Shown piece by piece: positions 1 through 6,986 of a DNA stretch of 13,156 nt. The translations under genes and the position numbers were made by a program. Origin of the DNA: Syntrophaceae bacterium UBA7544 (lineage in GTDB: Bacteria; Desulfobacterota; Syntrophia; Syntrophales; Smithellaceae); assembly GCA_002479215.1 (NCBI GenBank), contig DLME01000208.1, positions 1-13,156 of the forward strand, in the 5' to 3' direction. Positions within the stretch are counted from its first letter, which is position 1, and each line of letters opens with the position of its first letter. The notes beneath the pieces were generated by a model. It did no database searches, was not told the origin of the DNA, and saw only the letters and a list, made by a program, of their open reading frames with translations.

Positions 1-1
1 A

Positions 2-67
2 GAACACAAGGTGAAAGCGATAACCGAGCGGTACTTAATTGGACAATATCTGCAAAATCAAATATAG
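2..67 (+). CDS. C-terminal tail of an upstream gene (partial, unidentified)
   Basis: Two frames are open from the left edge. The frame starting at base 2 gives 21 residues ending KAITERYLIGQYLQNQI, with a stop at 65-67. The frame starting at base 1 gives 26 residues with a stop at 79-81, forming an ATGA overlap with the next start at 78. I favour the first because its residue pattern resembles an amphipathic helix and its third positions are richer in G/C, like the downstream genes. The second has the more suggestive junction. Too little remains to name a family. Confidence 0.3.
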   Translation, partial: EHKVKAITERYLIGQYLQNQI

Positions 68-77
68 ATCACTGGAT

Positions 78-1439
78 ATGAGTAAAAATATTCTTCTGAT
101 CAACCCCTGGATTCACGATTTTGCGGCCTACGATTTTTGGCTAAAACCGCTGGGACTGCTATATTTAGGCGGCCTTTTGCGCCAAAACGGCCACCAGGTT
201 CATTTTATCGATTGTCTTGACCCATATCACCCCGCAATGCTTAAAGAAGGTCGCAAACAGCCACAACGCCATGCCTACGGACGGGGCAAATTCTTCCGTG
301 AGGTGATTCCCAAACCCGACAGCCTAAAAATGATCCCCAAAAATTATTGCCGCTATGGAATTCTGCCGGAAATATTTCGCGAGGAACTCAAAAATCATCA
401 AGATACGGACATCGTTTTAATCACTTCGATGATGACTTACTGGTATACCGGAGTTTTTGAAGCCATTAAAATAATCAAGGAAGTATTGCCTAAAATCCCC
501 ATTGTGCTGGGCGGCAAATACGCAACACTCTGTTCGGAACATGCGACAAAATATTCCGGCGCTGATTTTGTAATTTCCGGCGCGGGAGAAAAGCAAGTTC
601 TTCAGCTACTGCAAGATTTATTTGGCGAAGAACCATCATTTATGCCCGATAGCGAAAACCTTGATTCCTTTCCCTACCCCGCTTTCTACTTAATCCGCAA
701 AATCGACCAACTGCCCATTACCACTTCACGCGGCTGTCCTTACCGTTGTAGTTATTGTTCCTCACACATACTCAATGACAAATTTCGGCGGCGCGATCCG
801 GTAAAGGTTGCGGACGAAATCGAACACTGGCAAAAAAAATTCGGCATAAAGAATTTCAGCTTTTATGACGACGCCCTGCTTGTTGAACCTAACAAAATGA
901 TTATTCCGCTGCTTAATGAACTTCAAAAACGAAACCTATCCTGTCAGTTCCACTGTCCTAACGGATTGCATTTGCGGGAAATCAATCAAGAGTTGAGCGA
1001 ATTGCTTTTTCAGTCCGGGTTTAAGACTATTCGCTTTGGGTTTGAAACATCCGACTTCCAGAGGCAGAGGCAAACCGGTGGAAAAGTCAAAAATGAGGAA
1101 TTGCTAAATGGCGTGCGTTATTTAAAAAAAGCAGGCTATAAAACAGGCGATATAGGAATTTATCTTCTCTGCGGCCTGCCCAATCAGAGCGCCGCGGAAG
1201 TGAGGGAAAGTATTGATTTTGTTCATAAATGCGGCGCTAAACCAGTGCTTGCCGAATATTCGCCCATCCCCGGCACAAAAATGTGGCCCGAAGCCGTGAG
1301 TGCTTCCCCCTTTGACATTCGGCACGAACCGCTATATCTTAACAATTCATTGCTTCCCTGCCGGAGTGATGAATTTAGTGTTGCCGCATATACGGAACTG
1401 AAGGCGGCACTACGGGGAAAGCAGACTGAGGCGGTTTAA
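78..1439 (+). CDS. B12-binding-fold radical SAM protein
   Basis: This is a cytoplasmic iron-sulfur enzyme that would cleave S-adenosylmethionine to make a radical; its substrate is unknown. From the ATG at 78 it has 453 residues. The N-terminal ~190 residues look like the cobalamin-binding Rossmann-type domain of BchE-like enzymes: a LGLLYLGGLLRQNGHQV helix, then PIVLGGKYATL and the GAGE turn. The usual cobalamin-ligand DxHxxG motif is not visible, so B12 may not bind. The radical SAM motif CxxxCxxC follows at Cys220, Cys224 and Cys227 (RGCPYRCSYC), then a barrel with FSFYDDALL and IRFGFETSD. No cysteine-rich SPASM tail is present. A TTG at 39 would add 13 unconvincing residues. ATG 78 gives the typical KNILLINPW start and may overlap an upstream stop at 79-81. 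The next gene begins directly after its stop codon. Family confident, function not. Confidence 0.88.
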   Translation: MSKNILLINPWIHDFAAYDFWLKPLGLLYLGGLLRQNGHQVHFIDCLDPYHPAMLKEGRKQPQRHAYGRGKFFREVIPKPDSLKMIPKNYCRYGILPEIFREELKNHQDTDIVLITSMMTYWYTGVFEAIKIIKEVLPKIPIVLGGKYATLCSEHATKYSGADFVISGAGEKQVLQLLQDLFGEEPSFMPDSENLDSFPYPAFYLIRKIDQLPITTSRGCPYRCSYCSSHILNDKFRRRDPVKVADEIEHWQKKFGIKNFSFYDDALLVEPNKMIIPLLNELQKRNLSCQFHCPNGLHLREINQELSELLFQSGFKTIRFGFETSDFQRQRQTGGKVKNEELLNGVRYLKKAGYKTGDIGIYLLCGLPNQSAAEVRESIDFVHKCGAKPVLAEYSPIPGTKMWPEAVSASPFDIRHEPLYLNNSLLPCRSDEFSVAAYTELKAALRGKQTEAV

Positions 1440-1682
1440 ATGACAACGGTTTTGATCTGGATTAAAAATTCACTGATTTTGATGCTTTCGTTGGTTTTTT
1501 TAACTATCGGCATCAACACGCTGTGGGGTTCTTTCTCTCTGAATAATCCTTATGAATTCTTGATGTATTTTTTTTCCGCTTCCCTTTTAATTTTAGTTTG
1601 TATTGTGGGGATCATCTACTTTGTCTTTCGCTTTTTCCCCAACAAACAACAAGATGGAATTGATGAAGATGAAGCAAAATAA
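1440..1682 (+). CDS. Small two-helix membrane protein, unknown function
   Basis: This 80-residue protein is not recognised. Two hydrophobic stretches, roughly residues 5-27 and 40-67, are joined by a short polar loop (NNPYEF) and followed by a charged, acidic tail ending DGIDEDEAK. That pattern fits a hairpin inner-membrane protein. Its ATG directly abuts the stop of the radical SAM gene, and its last 14 bases overlap the likely start of the M16 protease gene, so translation of the three genes is probably coupled. I see no enzyme motif and no leader/core pattern of a modified peptide. It could be a small anchor or partner for a neighbour, but that is inference. Confidence 0.75.
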   Translation: MTTVLIWIKNSLILMLSLVFLTIGINTLWGSFSLNNPYEFLMYFFSASLLILVCIVGIIYFVFRFFPNKQQDGIDEDEAK

Positions 1683-3171
1683 TACCTACGGCAACAAATT
1701 GTTTTTTATACCGGCCATTATTCTTTGCCTTGCCGCCAGTGCTTTCGCTTTTGATCTGGAAAAAAATGTTGTTAAAGCAAAGCTGAAAAACGGCTTAACG
1801 GTTTTAATGCTCGAGCGGCATTTAAGTCCGACTGTTTCTCTCTACATTCGGCATCGTGTCGGCGCCGCGGATGAAGCGGATGGTGAAAGCGGCGCCGCTC
1901 ATCTTTTAGAGCATATGATGTTCAAAGGCACCACAACCATCGGCGCCAAAAATTACACCCTCGAAAAAAAGATTCTGGATGCGATTGAAAAAACAGGCAC
2001 AACCCTGGATAAAGAAAAACTAAAAGGCCAACTGGCCGATCCAAAAATTATTCAAGAGCTATCCGCAAAGCTAAAAAAACTACACGATCAACAAAAAAAA
2101 TATTTCATCCCCAGTGAGCTTGACCGCCTCTACACTCAAAACGGCGGATTGGATATGAACGCCTCCACCGGCCAGGATGTGACTACGTATCAGGTGAGCC
2201 TCCCCGCCAACAAAATCGAGCTCTGGGCAAGAATTGAAGCTGATCGCCTCATCAATCCGGTCTTTCGCGAGTTTTACACGGAGCGCGATGTGGTGATGGA
2301 AGAAAGAAGGCAGCGCGTCGAAGCCGATCCCGACGGTAAATTATACGAACAATTTTTAAGCGCCGCTTATAAAATACATCCCTACGGAAGGCCGGTACTG
2401 GGCTGGACTCAGGATATAATGAATTTAAGCCCGGACGCGGTAAAGAAAATCTTTGCTCAATATAGAGCGCCGGAAAGCATTGTGATCGCTGTGGTCGGCG
2501 ATATTAACCCTCAAGAAACATTAAAATTGATTGAAAAATATTTCGGCCGGATTCCCGCGAACAGTAAAAAGAAAAATGTGATCCCAGCGGAGCCTCCGCA
2601 AACCGAAGAAAGAAAAGTGGAAGTGCTCTTCGATGCCAATCCGATGATGATTATCGGCTATCACAAACCCACAGCTCCTGCCTACGATGACTACGTTTTC
2701 GACGTTCTGGAAACAATCCTGACCACAGGCAGAACAAGCAGATTATATAATTTACTGGTAACGGAAATGGGTATCGCCGAAAGCGTGAGCGCTTCCAACG
2801 GCACACCGGCAACAAGGTATCCCAACCTTTTTACAATATTTGCTAAACCCCGCTTCCCTCATACAAATACGGAACTCGAAGATGTTATTCTTCGCGAAAT
2901 AGAAAAAATTAAAACTCAAGCGATTTCGGATTCCGAATTAGCCAAAGCCAAAAATCAGATGAAGATGGATTACATTACCAACCTCGACTCTAACTCCAAA
3001 ATCGCCTCTGTTCTATCCTATTATGAAGTATTGCTGGGCGATTACAGATATTTTTCCAATTATCTAAACATCATTGATAAGGTTTCGGCTGCCGATATTC
3101 AAAGGGCGGCAAAACTTTATCTGAATAAAGAAAACCGCACAATCGCCGTATTAGACAGAAAAAAGGACTAA
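1669..3171 (+). CDS. Secreted M16 zinc protease, catalytic subunit
   Basis: This is a metalloprotease of the pitrilysin/insulinase family (M16), likely periplasmic and cutting peptides. From ATG 1669 (GGAA at 1656-1659, 9 bases upstream) it has 500 residues and starts with a signal peptide (KLFFIPAIILCLAASAFA, then FD). In-frame ATGs at 1654 and 1663 are also possible. The zinc motif HxxEH is His78, Glu81, His82 (AHLLEHMMFKGT). The acidic ligand helix is ERDVVMEERR at about 205-214. A lysine-rich helical insertion of about 45 residues (around 105-150) lies between them, followed by YTQNGGLDMNAST and VSLPANKIELWA. The C-terminal half is the second M16 domain. There the usual RxxxGLAY motif reads VTEMGIAE (364-371), so the Arg/Tyr substrate-binding pair is missing. 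It overlaps the upstream gene by 14 bases and is followed 12 bases later by a second M16 gene with complementary defects, which implies a heterodimer. Confidence 0.93.
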   Translation: MKQNNTYGNKLFFIPAIILCLAASAFAFDLEKNVVKAKLKNGLTVLMLERHLSPTVSLYIRHRVGAADEADGESGAAHLLEHMMFKGTTTIGAKNYTLEKKILDAIEKTGTTLDKEKLKGQLADPKIIQELSAKLKKLHDQQKKYFIPSELDRLYTQNGGLDMNASTGQDVTTYQVSLPANKIELWARIEADRLINPVFREFYTERDVVMEERRQRVEADPDGKLYEQFLSAAYKIHPYGRPVLGWTQDIMNLSPDAVKKIFAQYRAPESIVIAVVGDINPQETLKLIEKYFGRIPANSKKKNVIPAEPPQTEERKVEVLFDANPMMIIGYHKPTAPAYDDYVFDVLETILTTGRTSRLYNLLVTEMGIAESVSASNGTPATRYPNLFTIFAKPRFPHTNTELEDVILREIEKIKTQAISDSELAKAKNQMKMDYITNLDSNSKIASVLSYYEVLLGDYRYFSNYLNIIDKVSAADIQRAAKLYLNKENRTIAVLDRKKD

Positions 3172-3174
3172 AGG
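3170..3174 (+). promoter_or_regulatory. Ribosome binding site for the second M16 gene
   Basis: AAAGG lies across the stop of the previous gene, 9 bases before ATG 3184. It directly abuts the alternative TTG at 3175, which leaves no spacer, so it favours ATG 3184. Confidence 0.55.
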
Positions 3175-3183
3175 TTGGCTTTT

Positions 3184-4629
3184 ATGACCGGAAAAATCAT
3201 TAATCTATCGAGAAAATTAACCTTCTTACTGCTCATTTTGTTCCTCTTGGCAGGAGGCACTGCGTCCGCAGCCTTAGCGGCCGATAGCCATTTCCCCAAT
3301 CCGGACAAAATTAATTACCCGCCGCTGAAATTTAATTTGCCGCAAACCCAGCGCGTGGTTCTGGAAAACGGCATTGTCCTTTATATTCTGGAAGATCACG
3401 AATTGCCCATTGTTAACATCAACGCCGTCATCAAAACCGGAACAATCTATGACCCGGAAGACAAAGAAGGTGTTGCCGAATTAACTGCCTATGTGATGAG
3501 AACCGGAGGCACGGCAGAGTTAAATAGCGAGGAGGTCGACAGCCAATTCGATTTTCTGGTTGCTTCCGCGGCGATTAACATGTCCATGGAATCGGCTGAT
3601 GTTGATTTTTCCGTTTTAAACAAAAACCTGGACCAGGGGCTTGATCTTCTGGCGCAAATACTTACTGCGCCCGCTTTTGAACAAAAGAAGCTGGAACTGG
3701 CCAAAGAATTAAAGAAGGAAGATTTACGAAGACTAAAAGACGAGCCGCAAAGGCTTGCTTTCCGGGAATTCAATCGCCTTATCTACAGCGGCGACCCGCG
3801 CGGCCGCTTCCCTTCCCATAAATCGCTGGCAAATATCGACCGTGAAGATTTAATCAGATTTCACCACCGTTTTTTCCAGCCCAATAATATTATGTTTGCC
3901 GTAACCGGAGATATAACCAAAGAACAAGCGATATATAAATTAAGACATTACTTTGGAAATTGGAAGGCCGAAAGCACACCTATCCAGACGGCTCTGCCGC
4001 CCCAAAATTCCAATGCAGGGCTTTATTACCTCGACAAAGAAATCCCTCAATCCACAATCATCAGCGGCCAATTTGCCGTAAGTAAAACCGATCCTGATTT
4101 TTACGCCTTTACTGTTCTCGATTTTATTGCCGGCAGCGGCGGTTTCGCCTCACGAATTTTCAACGCCGTGCGCAATAATGAAGGCCTTGCCTACAGCGCC
4201 GGGAGCTTTTACCGAGCCAGACCAAAGTATGGGGTTTTTGGCACTTATGCCTTTACGAAAACATCCACAACGCTGAAAACCCTTTCGTTGATTAATTCCG
4301 TGCTGGATAATATTAAATCCAACACTCTAACCGGAAAAGAACTCACCTGGGCCAAAACATCAATCAATAACGGCTTTATTTTTTCTTTTACCAGCGCCGA
4401 AAAGATTGCGGAACAGCAAATGAAAATTGAATATGAAAAATTACCGGCAGATTTTCTCGTGAATTACCGCAATAGAATAGAGAACGTTACTCTTAAAGAT
4501 CTGAACAGAGTCGCCGCGAAATATCTGGATAAAACAAAAAACATCGTTCTGATTTTAGGCGACACCAAACAGTTCGACGAACCCTCAACCGAGACCCGAC
4601 ACCCTATTTTAATAACTCCCGAAGATTAG
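3184..4629 (+). CDS. Secreted M16-family protein, non-catalytic substrate-binding subunit
   Basis: This is a 481-residue M16 protein with a signal peptide (hydrophobic stretch at about 13-27, then TASAALA), hence periplasmic. It has the two-domain M16 layout: VVLENGIVLYILEDHELPIVNI at the start, then AVTGDIT near the domain boundary. The zinc motif is degenerate. Where the partner has HLLEH, this one has Glu99-LT-Ala102-Tyr103 (GVAELTAYVMRTGG), so it should not bind catalytic zinc. The C-terminal motif VRNNEGLAYSAGS is intact, with Arg330 and Tyr337 seven residues apart, as in the Arg/Tyr pair that holds substrate in M16 enzymes. Known M16 heterodimers (mitochondrial processing peptidase, a Sphingomonas pair) divide these roles between subunits. 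The start at 3184 is chosen for its ribosome site. It could have an additional non-proteolytic role, but the M16 fold is clear. Confidence 0.92.
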   Translation: MTGKIINLSRKLTFLLLILFLLAGGTASAALAADSHFPNPDKINYPPLKFNLPQTQRVVLENGIVLYILEDHELPIVNINAVIKTGTIYDPEDKEGVAELTAYVMRTGGTAELNSEEVDSQFDFLVASAAINMSMESADVDFSVLNKNLDQGLDLLAQILTAPAFEQKKLELAKELKKEDLRRLKDEPQRLAFREFNRLIYSGDPRGRFPSHKSLANIDREDLIRFHHRFFQPNNIMFAVTGDITKEQAIYKLRHYFGNWKAESTPIQTALPPQNSNAGLYYLDKEIPQSTIISGQFAVSKTDPDFYAFTVLDFIAGSGGFASRIFNAVRNNEGLAYSAGSFYRARPKYGVFGTYAFTKTSTTLKTLSLINSVLDNIKSNTLTGKELTWAKTSINNGFIFSFTSAEKIAEQQMKIEYEKLPADFLVNYRNRIENVTLKDLNRVAAKYLDKTKNIVLILGDTKQFDEPSTETRHPILITPED

Positions 4630-4650
4630 TTTTTCCATGAAAATATTTTT

Positions 4651-5892
4651 ATGATCGATGCAGATAAATTTAAACGGATATCTCAGAGAATCGACTCCTA
4701 CCGCGAGGCAATGATCGAACTGCAAACAGCTCTCAGCGCCGTTCCCGCCGTGGGACCGGAAAACGGCGGCGATGGCGAACTATTGAAGGCTAATCTATTA
4801 GAAAAACGCCTGCGAGAATTGGGCTTTAAAAATTTCCGGCACTATGACGCGGAAGATAAAAGCGCCCCCTCCGGCATCCGTCCGAATTTTATAACTACGA
4901 TCGAAGGTAAAAACAAAACCGGATTTGTTTGGATTATAACTCATCTGGATATAGTACCTCCCGGAGAAATAAAACTTTGGACGAGCGATCCATATAAAGT
5001 TTATGTTAAAGACGGCTATATTTACGGCCGCGGCGTGGAAGACAATCAGCAGGATATGGTTGCTTCCATTTTTGCCGCCAAGGCGATTCTGGATGAAGGA
5101 ATCACATCGGCTACGTCCATCGGCCTGGCTTTCGTTGCCGACGAGGAAACATCCAGCAAAATGGGCGCTGGCTTTTTGCTGGATCGCGCCGATCAGCCGT
5201 TTAAAAAAGATGATTTGATTGTTGTTCCCGATTCCGGAAACCGGGAAGGCTCATTAGTAGAAGTCGCCGAAAAAAGCATGCTCTGGCTTTCTTTTAAAAC
5301 AACGGGGAAACAATGCCACGGAAGCAATCCGCAACTGGGCAATAACGCCTTTGTCGCGGCATCCTATCTGGTTACAAAACTAGGCTCATTAAAAAAATCT
5401 TTTCCCCAATCCGATCCACTTTTTGATCCTCCAGCCAGCACTTTTGAACCGACAAAAAAAGAAGCCAACGTCGCCAATATCAACACCATCCCCGGTGAAG
5501 ATGTTTTTTATATGGATAGCCGCGTGCTTCCCGCTTATCAACTGCCGGACGTTATGGCGGCAATAAAAAAAATTGTCCGTGGAATCGAAAAGAAATTTAA
5601 AGTGCAAATCGAAATATCTCCGGTGCAATACCTGCAATCACCAAAACCGACCTCTCCTACCGCTCCCATTGTCCGGGCACTCACCGAAGCCATCGACACT
5701 GTTTACGGAATAAAAGCGTTTGCCGGCGGAGTTGGCGCCGGAACCCTTGCCGCTTATTTTCGTCAGAAGGCTTTTCCGGTTGCTGTTTGGTCTAAAAACA
5801 ACCAGACAGCTCATCAGCCGGATGAAAACTGCTGCATCGATAACATGATGGGCAATGCCAAAGTCTTTGCCTATCTGTTTTTGCGGGAGTAA
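4651..5892 (+). CDS. M20-family metallopeptidase (ArgE/DapE-like)
   Basis: This is a cytoplasmic, probably two-metal hydrolase of amide bonds in small peptides or N-acylated amino acids. It has 413 residues, the normal family length, and no signal peptide. Metal and catalytic residues of the M20 fold are visible in order: His98 and Asp100 in THLDIVPPG, Asp131 in GRGVEDNQQ, Glu165-Glu166 in ADEETSSKMG, Asp194 in VVPDSG and His388 in TAHQPDE. A lid/dimerisation domain lies between about 200 and 310, with the typical CHGSNPQLGNNA. The exact substrate (dipeptide, acyl-amino acid, succinyl-diaminopimelate) cannot be told from sequence. It starts 21 bases after the second M16 gene and has no clear ribosome site. 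A five-codon reading frame at 4637-4654 overlaps its ATG and may couple translation. Following two secreted proteases, it could finish digestion of imported peptides (inference). Confidence 0.9.
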   Translation: MIDADKFKRISQRIDSYREAMIELQTALSAVPAVGPENGGDGELLKANLLEKRLRELGFKNFRHYDAEDKSAPSGIRPNFITTIEGKNKTGFVWIITHLDIVPPGEIKLWTSDPYKVYVKDGYIYGRGVEDNQQDMVASIFAAKAILDEGITSATSIGLAFVADEETSSKMGAGFLLDRADQPFKKDDLIVVPDSGNREGSLVEVAEKSMLWLSFKTTGKQCHGSNPQLGNNAFVAASYLVTKLGSLKKSFPQSDPLFDPPASTFEPTKKEANVANINTIPGEDVFYMDSRVLPAYQLPDVMAAIKKIVRGIEKKFKVQIEISPVQYLQSPKPTSPTAPIVRALTEAIDTVYGIKAFAGGVGAGTLAAYFRQKAFPVAVWSKNNQTAHQPDENCCIDNMMGNAKVFAYLFLRE

Positions 5893-5898
5893 ATTGGC

Positions 5899-5936
5899 TT
5901 GCTTTGGATAAAGCGAAGTGATAGAAGCTCTCGCTT
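5899..5936 (+). other. Two mutually exclusive hairpins between M20 gene and phoH
   Basis: Hairpin A pairs 5899-5905 (TTGCTTT) with 5910-5916 (AAAGCGA) around a GGAT loop; six of the seven pairs are canonical and one is G-T. Hairpin B pairs 5911-5916 (AAGCGA) with 5931-5936 (TCGCTT) across a 14-base loop and is followed by AATTTTA. They share 5911-5916, so only one can form. This could be a weak terminator separating the operons or a leader element; it may also be chance. Confidence 0.25.
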
Positions 5937-5971
5937 AATTTTAGGGCAAAATAAGACTAACCATAACATGA

Positions 5972-5977
5972 GAGGTG
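5972..5977 (+). promoter_or_regulatory. Ribosome binding site deciding the phoH start
   Basis: GAGGTG is 9 bases before TTG 5987. The alternative GTG at 5975 lies inside this site and has no site of its own, so TTG 5987 is the better start. Confidence 0.55.
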
Positions 5978-5986
5978 GACAGCTAT

Positions 5987-6982
5987 TTGGAGCAAACAAC
6001 TAAAAGCACTTCCCTAGAGAAAATTTCTTTTGCCGATCACCATTTGCTGAAAAATCTTTGCGGTGAGCATGATAAGCATCTAAAACTTATCGAGAATCTG
6101 GAACCGGTCCGGATAAAGGCCTGGGGAAATTGTATTTCTATTGCCGGCAAAGAAGACAACGTTCGCAAGATTAGTGCTCTTTTGCAACAGCTCTATTCGA
6201 TAATGGAGAAAGGGTGGCATATTCACACATCCGATATCGATTACGCTCATCGCATTCTTTCCCAAGACGTAACATTCGAATTAGCGCGTATATTTCTCGA
6301 CACAGTTTTCATTTCTTCCAAAAAAAGGATAATTACTCCCAAAAGTATCGCGCAGAGTCTTTATATAGAATACATGAGACAGTTCGATATGGTTTTTGCC
6401 ATCGGGCCTGCCGGAACGGGTAAAACATACCTGGCGATGGCCATGGCCGTATCTGCCTTACTGGAAAAGAAAGTCGAGCGTATAATTCTAGCCCGCCCCG
6501 CAGTGGAAGCAGGCGAGCGATTGGGATTTTTGCCGGGAGACCTGGCCGAAAAAGTGAATCCTTATCTGCGCCCCCTATATGACGCACTTTATGATATGAT
6601 TGACCTGGAAAGAGCAGGCGCGCTGATCAACAAAGGATTGATCGAAGTCGCGCCTCTCGCTTTTATGCGCGGCAGAACTCTCAACGATTCTTTTGTCATT
6701 TTGGATGAGGCGCAAAATACCACCTCCGAGCAGATGAAAATGTTTTTAACAAGGCTCGGATTTGGCTCGCAAGCGGTAATTACCGGAGATGTTACGCAGG
6801 TTGACCTGCCCCAGGAAAGGGTTTCCGGATTGATCGAAGCGGAACATATCTTAAAAAAAATCGCCCGTATCCGCTTTGTTCATTTTTCGGAAATTGACGT
6901 TGTCCGCCACCCATTGGTTCAGGATGTCATCAAAGCCTACGCTCTCTTGGACAAAGAAAGAAAAGCTAACTCAAAAAAATAA
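5987..6982 (+). CDS. ybeZ: PhoH-like ATPase (YbeZ)
   Basis: This is a cytoplasmic P-loop ATPase of the PhoH family, linked to RNA metabolism and a known partner of YbeY. From TTG 5987 it has 331 residues; a GTG at 5975 would add four. The N-terminal ~110 residues look like the KH-like nucleic-acid-binding part (RIKAWGNCISIAGKEDNVRK). The ATPase domain begins around TPKSIAQSLYIEYM. It has Walker A GPAGTGKT at 140-147, the family signature ARPAVEAGERLGFLPGDL, Walker B VILDEA with Asp240-Glu241, and sensor ITGDVTQVDLP. Length and motifs are normal. It sits 4 bases before the HD-domain gene and two genes before ybeY, the usual arrangement. The alternative name phoH is also used. Confidence 0.95.
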   Translation: MEQTTKSTSLEKISFADHHLLKNLCGEHDKHLKLIENLEPVRIKAWGNCISIAGKEDNVRKISALLQQLYSIMEKGWHIHTSDIDYAHRILSQDVTFELARIFLDTVFISSKKRIITPKSIAQSLYIEYMRQFDMVFAIGPAGTGKTYLAMAMAVSALLEKKVERIILARPAVEAGERLGFLPGDLAEKVNPYLRPLYDALYDMIDLERAGALINKGLIEVAPLAFMRGRTLNDSFVILDEAQNTTSEQMKMFLTRLGFGSQAVITGDVTQVDLPQERVSGLIEAEHILKKIARIRFVHFSEIDVVRHPLVQDVIKAYALLDKERKANSKK

Positions 6983-6986
6983 ATTT

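Noticed and set aside
1122..1325. Minus-strand open frame within the radical SAM gene, and similar antisense frames in other genes
   Set aside because: They lie opposite clearly conserved genes, have no recognisable motifs and no ribosome sites, and look like shadow frames.
1603..1668. Upstream GTG start for the first M16 protease
   Set aside because: It would lie deep in the preceding gene and place a polar stretch before the signal peptide. The ATG cluster at 1654-1669 is better.
1440..1682. The 80-residue protein as a precursor peptide for the radical SAM enzyme
   Set aside because: It has two long membrane helices and lacks a leader/core layout or any repeated or modifiable core motif.
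4637..4654. Five-codon frame MKIFL before the M20 gene as a leader peptide
   Set aside because: It is too short, has no ribosome site and no regulatory structure around it. At most it helps reinitiation.
6876..6986. Long N-terminal extension of the HD-domain protein
   Set aside because: It overlaps the last 107 bases of phoH in another frame and adds residues unlike the family. ATG 6987, just after the phoH stop, fits better.
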